From: JAHZKS01 sp047404135
Lineage (GTDB): Bacteria; Pseudomonadota; Alphaproteobacteria; Rickettsiales; JABSSG01
DNA length: 64,000 nucleotides
NCBI GenBank assembly: GCA_047404135.1
Contig: JBDOIT010000002.1
Coordinates: 402,173-466,172 of the forward strand
Direction: 5' to 3'
Shown one piece after another: positions 41,850 through 50,648 of this stretch; position 1 is the first letter of the stretch, and every line of letters begins with the position of its first letter. Position numbers and translations under genes: made by a program. Below the pieces are notes generated by a model. That model did not search any database. It was not told the DNA's origin and saw only the letters and a list, made by a program, of their open reading frames with translations.

Positions 41850-44233
41850 AATTTACCCTATCTTGGCTAGAGAAATTTTTAGATACTAATTATACGCTTG
41901 ATGAAATTTGTGACGCTCTTACAGAGAGCGGAACTGAAGTTGAGAAAGTTGTTGATAGAACCATTGATCTTTCACCTTTTATAGTGGCGCAAATTAAGTC
42001 TATTAGAAAGCATCCAAACGCGGATAAGTTAAATCTATGTCAAGTAGATTATGGATCTGGTTCTGATGAAATAGTTTGTGGTGCTCCTAATGTTAGAGAG
42101 GGATTGAAGGTTATTCTGGCGCCTTTGGGCACAGTAATGCCTGGTGGAGAATTCAAGATAGAGAAAAGGAAGATTAGAGGCATAGAGAGTGTGGGGATGC
42201 TTTGTTCTGCTGCAGAAATAGGTCTAGGTGCAGATGGCGCTGGTATCGTAGAGCTGCCAGACCATGTAAAAACAGGTGAGAAGCTATTGGAAGCTATGCC
42301 ACAATTTTCAGACCCTATGATTGAAGTTGAAGTAACCCCTAATAGACCAGACTGCTTATCTGTGCACGGAATTGCAAGAGATATTGCTGCTTATGGCGTT
42401 GGTAGCTTGAAGAAGGTATCTGTTAATTCTGTGAAATCAGAAGCACAGAATCCTATAGAAGTAAAAATAGCAGTTAAAGAAAAATGCAGATTGTTTGTTC
42501 ATAGATATTTTTCTGATGTTCAAAATGTAGAAAGTAGTCAAGATATCAAGGCGTTGTTGGAGGCGATAGGGGAAGTTCCTATTTCTGCTTCTGTAGATAT
42601 AACAAACTATATGAACTACTCTTTTGGCCGCCCTATGCATGTATATGATGCAGATAAGATCAAAGGTGGATTGGTAGTTGCTGAGTTAGATAAGCCGTCT
42701 AAGCTCCTCGGGTTGGATGGTAAAGAATATAGTCTTGAAGCTGGAGATTTGGTTATTAGAGATGATGAGAAGATTTGTGGTCTTGCTGGAATTTTGGGCG
42801 GTGAAACAACAAAATGCGATGAAAGCACAAAGAATATTTTATTGGAGGCTGCAGTATTTGATTCTGTGGCAATTGCAAAAACTGCACGTAGGATAAATGT
42901 AGAAACAAGGGCAAAATATGTATTTGAGCGTGGTGTAGATCATAATTTTACCTCAGAATCTATAGATATAGCTTCTGATTTACTTTCAAAATTATGCGGA
43001 GGTGCGGCGAGTAAAAAGACATTTGTGGGAGAGGAATCTAAGCCTCTGGGTGTGCTGAAATTCAATCTTAGTAAATCAGAGAAGCTGCTAGGCATATCTC
43101 TAGACAAAGATGTCATCTTAGATATCTTTAAAAGACTGCGCTTTGTAGTGAAAGATATTGGTGAAAATAATGTGGAGGTCACTATTCCATCATGGCGTCA
43201 TGATATAAAAATTCAAGAAGATTTAGTAGAGGAGATCGCAAGGATTCATGGATATAAGAACATCCCAGAGAAAATGCTACCTGCGTCTTATAATGTATCT
43301 AAGGGGTCAATAGGAGATAAAGATAGAAAAAATAGTAACGTGAGACGTATTCTTGCTTCATCAGGATATAACGAATTGATAACATGGTCTTTTATGTCTT
43401 CAAAGGTTGCCAAGAAGTTTGGTATATACGAAGAAGATATGCTTCTGAAAAACCCAATTAGCGATGAATTAGATATGATGAGGGGGTCTGTTATACCTAA
43501 TTTACTATCTGCAGTTCAAAAAAACAATGCTCGTTCTGTTGAAGATTTAGCATTTTTTGAAATAGGTCCTATTTACAGCACGAAGTTCTGCAACAAACAA
43601 GCGCATTCAGTTTCAGGGATGCTTTCTGGAAATACTGCGGAGAAAAATATCTATAAAGATGATAGAAGTTATGATTTTTTCGATGCTAAAAAATCTGTAA
43701 ACCAAATACTATCTGTATTTGGAGTAAGCGAAGCAGATGTAGAATATTCAAAAGCAAGTATTCCGTCTTGGTACCATCCAGGTAAAGCAGCTTCAATCAA
43801 GATTGGTAAAAATCTTTTGGGATATGTTGGAGAGTTGCACCCAACTATATTAAAAGATATAAAAATCTCAAATCCATCTTTGGGTTTTGAAGTATTTTTA
43901 GAAAATATTCCTGAATCTCATAAAGAACGTCAAGGATCAGAGTTATCGGACTACCAACCAGTTTCTAGAGATTTTGCGTTTTTATTAGATTCAGATATTG
44001 CTGCAGCAAAAGTTCTGGATGGAATTTCAAAAATTGATTCTAATATAATCAGGAAAGTAAAAATATTCGATATTTACGAAGGTGAAAAAATAGAAAAAGG
44101 TAAGAAATCTGTTGCTGTTAACATGATACTACAATCTGATAATAACACTTTAACAGAAGAGATTATTAGTAATCTATCAAATCGAATTATCAAATTTGTA
44201 CAATCTAAACTAGGCGGCTCTATACGAGATTGA
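41846..44233 (+). CDS. pheT: phenylalanyl-tRNA synthetase beta subunit
   Basis: Large structural and editing subunit. The tRNA-binding OB domain is near 38-150 (KHPNADKLNLCQVD, VCGAPNVREG), followed by B3/B4 editing, the B5 domain, a catalytic-like core and the C-terminal ferredoxin anticodon-binding domain (QPVSRDFAFLLDSDIAA). ATG 41846 gives 795 residues and a four-base overlap with pheS; the GTG or ATG at 41831 is not needed. Confidence 0.96.
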   Translation: MKFTLSWLEKFLDTNYTLDEICDALTESGTEVEKVVDRTIDLSPFIVAQIKSIRKHPNADKLNLCQVDYGSGSDEIVCGAPNVREGLKVILAPLGTVMPGGEFKIEKRKIRGIESVGMLCSAAEIGLGADGAGIVELPDHVKTGEKLLEAMPQFSDPMIEVEVTPNRPDCLSVHGIARDIAAYGVGSLKKVSVNSVKSEAQNPIEVKIAVKEKCRLFVHRYFSDVQNVESSQDIKALLEAIGEVPISASVDITNYMNYSFGRPMHVYDADKIKGGLVVAELDKPSKLLGLDGKEYSLEAGDLVIRDDEKICGLAGILGGETTKCDESTKNILLEAAVFDSVAIAKTARRINVETRAKYVFERGVDHNFTSESIDIASDLLSKLCGGAASKKTFVGEESKPLGVLKFNLSKSEKLLGISLDKDVILDIFKRLRFVVKDIGENNVEVTIPSWRHDIKIQEDLVEEIARIHGYKNIPEKMLPASYNVSKGSIGDKDRKNSNVRRILASSGYNELITWSFMSSKVAKKFGIYEEDMLLKNPISDELDMMRGSVIPNLLSAVQKNNARSVEDLAFFEIGPIYSTKFCNKQAHSVSGMLSGNTAEKNIYKDDRSYDFFDAKKSVNQILSVFGVSEADVEYSKASIPSWYHPGKAASIKIGKNLLGYVGELHPTILKDIKISNPSLGFEVFLENIPESHKERQGSELSDYQPVSRDFAFLLDSDIAAAKVLDGISKIDSNIIRKVKIFDIYEGEKIEKGKKSVAVNMILQSDNNTLTEEIISNLSNRIIKFVQSKLGGSIRD

Positions 44234-44244
44234 TAGATTTTTTT

Positions 44245-44653
44245 ATGTTGCAAAGAAATAATCGGAAAATCACTAAACTAATAATTCTAGCTCTTCTTCC
44301 TGCGCTAAGTTTATTGGTGTGGCTTCAAGGATCAAAGAGGTAATTTAGGATATTTTGGAGGTAAACAGGCTCTCGCCTTCATTGGTGTTAGAGCCTTTTT
44401 GAGGTTGAGAGAGTATTTTGCTAATAATAATATTAAGGATTATTCTGTAGATTAATTTCCATCGGGTCATGGTTATGCTCTGACTTATTTTGCTATATTT
44501 TCTATTAAATTTTTTCCTAAAAGGATTGCGGTGGTAATGTGGATAGTTGCAATATTTTTCTGCCTTCCAAGGTTAAGGATAGGGGGTCATTGGATTTCAG
44601 ATATAGCCTTCTCTATGATGTTGGCGTATTTTTGTGTGAATATAGTTATTTGA
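44245..44653 (+). pseudogene. degraded PAP2-family phosphatase
   Basis: ATG 44245 opens MLQRNNRKITKLIILALLPA, LSLLVWLQGSKR and then a stop. A changed frame continues GYFGGKQALAFIGVRAFLRL, then REYFANNNIKDYSVD, stop, FPSGHGYALTYFAIFSIKF and CLPRLRIGGHWISDIAFSMM to TGA 44653. The PSGH and GGHWxSD motifs are PAP2 motifs 2 and 3. At least one frameshift and one in-frame TAA right before FPSGH disable it, and motif 1 is lost. Family members are membrane lipid phosphatases; some act on lipid A or undecaprenyl-PP. Confidence 0.88.
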
Positions 44654-44836
44654 CTCCTCTGTATAGTATGTACGTGAATGGTCTCGCGAGAGGGATTCGC
44701 AAAGTACATTGCTTGTATAAAAATATCATTCAGAGCTATTGATATATCTAGATGAATAATAAGATTTGAATTTATTTTTGAAACTCTGCTAATATGCACT
44801 ATATTATATTCTGCAATAAGAGATTTAGAGGGTTAT

Positions 44837-46225
44837 ATGGAATACAGAATAGAGAAAGATTCTTTGGGAGAAATGAAGGTTCCATCAGATTGCTATTGGG
44901 GCGCTCAAACTCAAAGATCAATTGAAAACTTTAAGATAGGCAGCGATAGGATGCCTATTAAATTAATTAGGGCTCTGGCAATTGTAAAGAAATGTGCCGC
45001 TTTAACAAATTGTAAATTGGGTTTTTTGGATAAAGAAAAAGCTGATGCTATATCTGGAGTTGCAGATGAAATTATTTCTGGTAAATATGATAACCAATTT
45101 CCTCTGAGTGTCTGGCAGACAGGATCCGGTACACAAACCAATATGAATATGAATGAAGTGATTTCTAATCTTTCTATTAAGAAATTAGCAGGAAAAATTG
45201 GCTCAAAAGACCCAGTACACCCAAATGATCATGTGAATATGGGGCAATCCTCCAATGATACATTCCCTACCGCAATGCATATTGCTGTGATGTTGGAATT
45301 GCACAGAACATTTATAAAATCTCTTGAGGGTTTCCAAAAAGCTCTAGAAAAAAAATCTACAGAATTTGCTAAAATTATCAAAATCGGTAGAACGCATCTT
45401 CAGGATGCAACTCCTTTGTCTTTAGGTGATGAATTTTCTGCTTACTCTACGCAAATGCTTTTTAATATTGATAGAATTAAAGCTAGTATTGAGAGGATTT
45501 CATATCTAGCTCAAGGGGGTACTGCAGTAGGCACAGGAATAAACACAGATAAGAATTTTGCTAAAGAGTTCGCGAGTGCTGTTTCAAGAGAAACAGGCTT
45601 AAAATTTGAAACTGCTCCAAATAAATTTGAAGCATTAGCATCCAATGATACTATGGTAGAGCTATCTGGAACAATGAATGTTATCGCGACTAGTGTGATG
45701 AAAATTGCTAATGATATACGTCTTCTTGCATCAGGTCCTAGATGCGGTTTAGGTGAAATAGACCTACCAGCAAATGAGCCTGGTTCATCAATTATGCCTG
45801 GTAAGGTGAATCCCACTCAATGTGAAGCTATTACTATGGTGTGTGCTCAGATAATGGGTAGTCATGTAGCTGTCACTATTTCTGGGTCAAATGGACATTT
45901 GCAGCTCAATGTATTTAAACCAGTGATAATATTTAATATTCTAAAATCAATGGATTTGATTTCAAAGGGTCTTGTGAACTTTAAAGATAGGTGCGTGGAA
46001 GGCATTAAAGCCAATATATCGCGTATAGAAGATCTGCGCGATCAATCACTGATGTTAGTCACTGCATTAAATCCTCATATTGGTTACGATAACTCAGTAA
46101 AAATTGCTAAAAATGCTCAGGAGAAGGGAATTACTTTGAGGGAATCTGCTGTAGGTCTTAATCTGCTTACAGGAGATCAGTATGATAAGATGGTCAAAGT
46201 CGATGAAATGATCAAGCCTAAATAG
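44837..46225 (+). CDS. fumC: class II fumarate hydratase
   Basis: Interconverts fumarate and malate in the TCA cycle. Signatures: WQTGSGTQTNMNMNEVISN (about 95-113), MGQSSNDTFPTAMHIA, KIGRTHLQDATPLSLG and the superfamily loop GSSIMPGKVNPTQCE near 315-329. 462 residues, oxygen-stable homotetramer type. The upstream 603 bases contain the dead PAP2 gene. Confidence 0.97.
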   Translation: MEYRIEKDSLGEMKVPSDCYWGAQTQRSIENFKIGSDRMPIKLIRALAIVKKCAALTNCKLGFLDKEKADAISGVADEIISGKYDNQFPLSVWQTGSGTQTNMNMNEVISNLSIKKLAGKIGSKDPVHPNDHVNMGQSSNDTFPTAMHIAVMLELHRTFIKSLEGFQKALEKKSTEFAKIIKIGRTHLQDATPLSLGDEFSAYSTQMLFNIDRIKASIERISYLAQGGTAVGTGINTDKNFAKEFASAVSRETGLKFETAPNKFEALASNDTMVELSGTMNVIATSVMKIANDIRLLASGPRCGLGEIDLPANEPGSSIMPGKVNPTQCEAITMVCAQIMGSHVAVTISGSNGHLQLNVFKPVIIFNILKSMDLISKGLVNFKDRCVEGIKANISRIEDLRDQSLMLVTALNPHIGYDNSVKIAKNAQEKGITLRESAVGLNLLTGDQYDKMVKVDEMIKPK

Positions 46226-46251
46226 TTGAAATGAAAACTGCTATTAGGATA

Positions 46252-46270
46252 GCCAATCCTTGAGGATGGC
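46252..46270 (+). terminator. hairpin after fumC (weak terminator candidate)
   Basis: GCCAATCC (46252-46259), loop TTGA, GGATGGC (46264-46270): a seven-pair stem with one bulged A, 26 bases after the fumC stop. There is no T-run, so termination would have to be inefficient or Rho-assisted. Confidence 0.3.
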
Positions 46271-46330
46271 GTAATATAGAAGTAGTGTTTTATACCTTTG
46301 ATTAGGTAATACAATTTATATGGAGAAGGT

Positions 46331-46591
46331 ATGTTGATTAAAAGCGGGTGCGATAGCAAAGCAGCAAAGTATATTGTAGAGTGCACTGGGGGGCATATAG
46401 ATGATTCTTTCCTAAGTGTCCTTGTTGCTTTAGTTGTTTTTTATATTAGTCATGACTACTTATCTTTTTCTATTCTGTTATCTGGAGCAGCGTCGGGAGC
46501 TGCGGCATCAAGTGATGAAGATTATCGTGAGGTAGATCAAGATGAGATAGATGTTGTGCAATTGCCTTCAGATGATGCAGGATGTATATAA
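46331..46591 (+). CDS. small membrane protein, unknown (two-helix acidic-end type)
   Basis: Hypothetical protein of 86 residues. A short N-terminus with two Cys is followed by ECTGGHIDD, hydrophobic segments (about 29-42 and 46-62), then SGAASGAAASSDEDYREVDQ and a strongly acidic tail ending AGCI. GGAG lies five bases before the ATG, giving good coding support. It shares GH, about 20 residues, Y and the G-x-x-SGA-x-A pattern with the protein at 31641. It lies between fumC and virB8; function unknown. Confidence 0.62.
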   Translation: MLIKSGCDSKAAKYIVECTGGHIDDSFLSVLVALVVFYISHDYLSFSILLSGAASGAAASSDEDYREVDQDEIDVVQLPSDDAGCI

Positions 46592-46724
46592 ACGATCTGT
46601 CTGGACTTTAGGATACAGATCAGAGGGAATTCTAAGCCTTTTGTTTAGTTCTTCTAAAATAGTTATTCTCTAATTTTTGGTTGCATGGTAACATGAGAGT
46701 GGGACCTTATGATTGAAGTACAGG

Positions 46725-47411
46725 ATGTCTAAAAATCGTATTGAAGAAAGCGTAGAAGACGGTAGCTATTTTAAAGAGGCGCTGCACTGGTATAATGATG
46801 TGTTCTTATACCCCATGAGAAGCAATGCTTTCATGATGGGGGCTGGTATTTCTATATCCATAGTGTTTCTATTTGTCTTGTATAGTCTATGGAATGTATT
46901 TCCACTATCAGAGCAAGTCAGAATAGTAGTCAGGGTTCCGAATACTTTATCTCAACGAGTAAAATTAGAAAATATATACACATCTGGCGAAAAGACAGAG
47001 AAATCAATAATGGAATATCTGGTAACGAAATATATAAATGCTCGTGAGATCTATGAGCCCAATAGATATAAGTCAAATTACTATTTCATCTTGCGCAGTA
47101 CTGAGAAAAGTATTTTTAATTCTTATTACAAGGCAATGAGTCAGAAAGGTGCAAATCACCCTGCAGCTTTATATAAGAGTGGTGAGAGGAGTAAAATAGA
47201 TATTATATCTACAAGTTATGACCCTGACGCAAAGATTGTTGCTGTAAAATATAACAAACAAAATTATAATATATATACAAAGGATAGATCTGCAGAGGCT
47301 TTTGAAGCGAAGGTGAGTTTTTACATATCAGACTATGATTTTAAAGAATCTAAAGATGCAAATTTAAGTTTTATTGTAACCAGCTATGAAGTTGAGAAAG
47401 TTCAAAATTAG
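46725..47411 (+). CDS. virB8: type IV secretion system protein VirB8
   Basis: Inner-membrane assembly factor. A short cytosolic N-terminus and one TM helix (about 39-57) precede the periplasmic VirB8 fold (NTF2-like). Conserved features include the membrane-proximal WYNDVFLYPM-type stretch, YVTKYINAREIYEPNRY-like region, NSYYKAM, and the C-terminal VTSYEVE. 228 residues from ATG 46725. A TTG at 46713 would add four. A seven-codon frame with a better ribosome site starts at 46709 and overlaps this start. It overlaps virB9 by 26 bases. Confidence 0.9.
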   Translation: MSKNRIEESVEDGSYFKEALHWYNDVFLYPMRSNAFMMGAGISISIVFLFVLYSLWNVFPLSEQVRIVVRVPNTLSQRVKLENIYTSGEKTEKSIMEYLVTKYINAREIYEPNRYKSNYYFILRSTEKSIFNSYYKAMSQKGANHPAALYKSGERSKIDIISTSYDPDAKIVAVKYNKQNYNIYTKDRSAEAFEAKVSFYISDYDFKESKDANLSFIVTSYEVEKVQN

Positions 47412-48126
47412 TGCAGCCCTAGTCTTTGTTGCTTTGATATTGGTAAACCCTGTTTTTGCAATGCGGGAACCACGTGCTACATCTGTAGATAGTCGCATTA
47501 GAGTTATGGTATATCACCCTAACGATGTTTTTAAATATATCGGATATTACGGATACCAGGGTAACATAGAGTTGGAGCAGGGTGAAACAGTTGATACTAT
47601 CTCTATGGGTGACAGCGTAGCATGGCAAATTATACCATCTGGGAACCGCATTTTCTTGAAGCCTATTGATGAAGATGCAACCACAAATATGACGTTGATT
47701 ACAAATAGGAGGATGTATTTCTTTGAGCTGCATGCTAAAAAAGCGTCTAATATTAATGACCCAGGATTGGTATTTTCGGTTAAATTTCTATACCCAGGAA
47801 GCTCAAATGGTTCTATGGATTTTTCCTCACAAGAAGGTCCGTCCGTACCAGACCTCTCTAAGAGAGAACAGTATAATTTTAAATATACTATAAGTGGCTC
47901 TGATGTTGTTGCACCAGTCAAGATTTTTGATGATGGCAGATTTACATATTTTCAATTTAAATCCCAGGATGCTCCGATTCCGGCCTTTTTCCAGGTTGAT
48001 AGCAAAGGGAATGAATCCATAGTGAATTATCAGATGGTAGGAGGGTATATTGTTGTAGAAGCAGTCGCATCACAATATACATTGAGATATGGTCATGAGA
48101 TTACTTGTGTTTTTAATGAATTATGA
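47386..48126 (+). CDS. virB9: type IV secretion system protein VirB9
   Basis: Periplasmic and outer-membrane core component. The signal peptide (about 1-25, VNPVFA then MREP) is followed by the VirB9/TrbG N-terminal domain (RIRVMVYHPNDVFKYIGYYG, ... GDSVAWQIIPSGNRIFLKP) and the C-terminal domain (YNFKYTISG, PVKIFDDGRFTYFQF). 246 residues. It overlaps virB8. No virB10, virB11 or virD4 follows; psd does, so this is a partial vir locus, as in Rickettsiales where vir genes are scattered. Confidence 0.92.
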   Translation: MKLRKFKISAALVFVALILVNPVFAMREPRATSVDSRIRVMVYHPNDVFKYIGYYGYQGNIELEQGETVDTISMGDSVAWQIIPSGNRIFLKPIDEDATTNMTLITNRRMYFFELHAKKASNINDPGLVFSVKFLYPGSSNGSMDFSSQEGPSVPDLSKREQYNFKYTISGSDVVAPVKIFDDGRFTYFQFKSQDAPIPAFFQVDSKGNESIVNYQMVGGYIVVEAVASQYTLRYGHEITCVFNEL

Positions 48127-48159
48127 GTATTGTGACATATTAAATTTTATAGGTCGATT

Positions 48160-48846
48160 ATGAATTCAAAATTATACTTTCCTCAATTGCATAAAGACGG
48201 ATATTTCTTTGTTTGTGTTGGAGCAATCGCAGCTACTGCTATTGGGATGATGTGGGAGCCTTTAGGCTGGATCTGTGTGATATTAACTTTATGGTGTTTA
48301 TACTTTTTTAGAGACCCAAACAGAGTTGTCCCTACCGACAAAAAGCTCGTTGTAAGTCCTGCAGACGGTGTGGTATCAAAAATTGAAGACGTAGAAGTGC
48401 CAGTTGAACTTGGTATGCCAAAAGAAGTGAGAACAAGAATTAGTATATTCTTGAATATATTTGATGTGCATGTGAATCGTGTTCCTATTGGTGGGAAAAT
48501 CATAAAGATCCTATACCATCCTGGGAAGTTTTTTAATGCTTCTTTAGACAAAGCCAGTATGGATAACGAGAGAAACCATGTTGTTGTAGATATTGGTGGA
48601 AAGAAAAATTTAATCTTTACGCAGATCGCAGGATTAATTGCTAGAAGGATAGTATGTGACTTGAAAGAAGGTCAGGACGTTGAAACTGGAGATAGATACG
48701 GTATTATTAAATTTAGCAGCAGAGCTGATATATTCTTGCCAAAAGGCGAGGTTCCTAAGGTTGTACAAGGTCAAAGAGTTATATCTGGTGAAACAATTTT
48801 ATGTAATTTAGGAGATAAAACCGCCTTGAAGGGTGCAGTGAAATGA
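48160..48846 (+). CDS. psd: phosphatidylserine decarboxylase, short type
   Basis: Makes PE from PS. Two TM helices (about 14-45) and the core follow: FRDPNR, SPADGVVSKIE, FLNIFDVHVNRVPIGGKI, NERNHVVV. Short-type enzymes self-cleave at a Gly-Ser bond in FGSR to form the pyruvoyl group; here the site reads FSSR (Ser186-Ser187), so the Gly is replaced. Otherwise the 228-residue protein looks intact. It overlaps pssA by ATGA, a standard psd-pssA unit. Confidence 0.93.
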   Translation: MNSKLYFPQLHKDGYFFVCVGAIAATAIGMMWEPLGWICVILTLWCLYFFRDPNRVVPTDKKLVVSPADGVVSKIEDVEVPVELGMPKEVRTRISIFLNIFDVHVNRVPIGGKIIKILYHPGKFFNASLDKASMDNERNHVVVDIGGKKNLIFTQIAGLIARRIVCDLKEGQDVETGDRYGIIKFSSRADIFLPKGEVPKVVQGQRVISGETILCNLGDKTALKGAVK

Positions 48847-49634
48847 TCAAAGCCAAAGCTGCGGGTACAAAGGAGAAAGTCGTCTTAAAAAAGGCGATGC
48901 CTATGAGTAGGCTTTTTCCTACCATTGTTACTTTGGTAGCTTTATGTGCAGGTCTAACATCTGTGCGTTATGCATTCGATCAAAAGTGGGAGCATAGCGT
49001 CTTACTTATTCTTCTTGCTGCTTTCCTGGATGGTATGGATGGAAGGCTTGCGCGTTACCTTGATGTGGTGAGTGATTTTGGTGCGCAGATAGATTCTTTT
49101 GCTGACTTTATCAATTTTGGTGTAGCGCCTGCTATAGTTGTTTATTTGTGGATATTGGGTAATATCCACATACAAGGTGTAGGGTGGGGTGTTGTATTGG
49201 TTCTTGCTGTATGTATGGCAATTAGATTAGCAAGATTCAATGTTGCGTCAGTAAGTGAGGATTCTCAGAAAGAGCAGGATTTGTTTTTTGTAGGTGTTCC
49301 TGCGCCTGCGTCTGGTATTTTGGTAATGTTACCTATTGTGTTAGATATCGAATTTCAAGCTATTCCATTTCTTCACAACCCGTGGGTTATAGCCTTTTAT
49401 ACGATTATCATAGGTTTCGCGACTGCAAGTAGGATCAGAACTTTTTCTATAAAGAAAGTCCATGTATCCCCTGAATATGTTACTTTAATTCTTGCTTCTG
49501 TGGGGCTGTTGATCGCAGCTTTAGCTATAAAACCTTGGATGACTATATCTGCATTATGTGGAATATATATTCTTTCTATTCCTGCGAGTGCTTTGATTTA
49601 CTATTACAAAAAATATATTATTCTTGATATATAA
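48843..49634 (+). CDS. pssA: CDP-diacylglycerol--serine O-phosphatidyltransferase
   Basis: Membrane CDP-alcohol phosphatidyltransferase that makes PS. The catalytic pattern D-G-x2-A-R-x8-G-x3-D-x3-D appears as DGMDGRLARYLDVVSDFGAQ followed by IDSFADF (about 61-87). About seven TM helices. 263 residues. It starts four bases inside psd and ends 17 bases inside the convergent DUF389 gene. Confidence 0.95.
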   Translation: MIKAKAAGTKEKVVLKKAMPMSRLFPTIVTLVALCAGLTSVRYAFDQKWEHSVLLILLAAFLDGMDGRLARYLDVVSDFGAQIDSFADFINFGVAPAIVVYLWILGNIHIQGVGWGVVLVLAVCMAIRLARFNVASVSEDSQKEQDLFFVGVPAPASGILVMLPIVLDIEFQAIPFLHNPWVIAFYTIIIGFATASRIRTFSIKKVHVSPEYVTLILASVGLLIAALAIKPWMTISALCGIYILSIPASALIYYYKKYIILDI

Positions 49635-50625
49635 TTTGCTCTAGCACTAAATGAACTGGTTTTCCTAGAGACTTTTCTAAGGATTCTTTTATTTTCCTTT
49701 CTGCATGCTTATCAAAACTCTTTGTAAGTATTGCAGCCCTGATATCAATAGATGCCTTTTTCTTGTTATAGAAAGTTACCTTTATAGAGTTTAAATAATC
49801 TTCTATTTGCTCGTCTTTATCAAGATAATTATTGATCTGATTAGAAATAATATGTTTTGCTTGAACCTCGAAAACTATTTCTTTTAGAGCCAGAATTAGT
49901 GGTACAGAGAATATAACTAACGCTATGCAATATGAAGTAACCTGTAGCAAGAATTTATTTTTACTAACACTAAAGCCAAACCCATACCATCTAGCTAAAA
50001 TTGTACCAGACAAAGCTATTGCTACTAAGTTTGTTAGAAATAGGAATAAAGCCTCTCTTGCCATGTAGTAATGTCCAATTGCAAGAGAGAAGCCCACCAC
50101 TGACAAAGGAGGAATCAATGAAGATGCAAGTGCCACACCAATGATTTCTCCTCCTTTTCTTTTTATTTTTGTATATGTGCCGGCAGCTCCAGAGAACAAT
50201 GCAACAAGTAGGTTGTATATATTTGGCTGTGTTCTGGATAATATTTGATCAGTGATTTCTTGCATAGGAGATATTTTGACTATGAGAAAAGAGCAACCTA
50301 TACAAACTAAGATTCCTATTAAGATACTCCTAATGCTATGTATGAATTCAAGCTTATTGAATCGGCATATAGAGAATCCAAGAAGCACAATAGGGTTCAT
50401 CATTGGCGCAATAAGCATTGCACCAACAACCACAACAATATCATTTTGTATAATGCCCATGGTAGCTATACTGACGGATATTATTGTCATGAAGATATAT
50501 CTTATATTAAACCGTGCTTCATGTTTTAAGGATGATAAGACTTCTTGGCGATTTACTGTGATCGTAAAATCATGCTCTCTTAGAGCGAGTACAGGCTTTG
50601 ATTGCTCAATAATTTTCTTCTTCAT
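49618..50625 (-). CDS. DUF389 family membrane protein
   Basis: Six or so TM helices with the DUF389 blocks VVVVGAMLIAPMMNPIVLLG (about 65-84) and a later ALASSLIPPLSVVG (about 170-183), then a soluble C-terminal domain with alpha-beta character. The function of the family is unknown; it may be a transporter. 335 residues. Convergent with pssA (17-base overlap) and divergent from MATE across 23 bases. Confidence 0.88.
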   Translation of the reverse strand: MKKKIIEQSKPVLALREHDFTITVNRQEVLSSLKHEARFNIRYIFMTIISVSIATMGIIQNDIVVVVGAMLIAPMMNPIVLLGFSICRFNKLEFIHSIRSILIGILVCIGCSFLIVKISPMQEITDQILSRTQPNIYNLLVALFSGAAGTYTKIKRKGGEIIGVALASSLIPPLSVVGFSLAIGHYYMAREALFLFLTNLVAIALSGTILARWYGFGFSVSKNKFLLQVTSYCIALVIFSVPLILALKEIVFEVQAKHIISNQINNYLDKDEQIEDYLNSIKVTFYNKKKASIDIRAAILTKSFDKHAERKIKESLEKSLGKPVHLVLEQIIYQE

Positions 50626-50648
50626 ATTTCCGTTGATTAGGATCTATT

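Noticed and set aside
44539..44799. Two short frames on both strands after the PAP2 remnant
   Set aside because: They overlap the pseudogene's last readable part in other frames and have no coding character.
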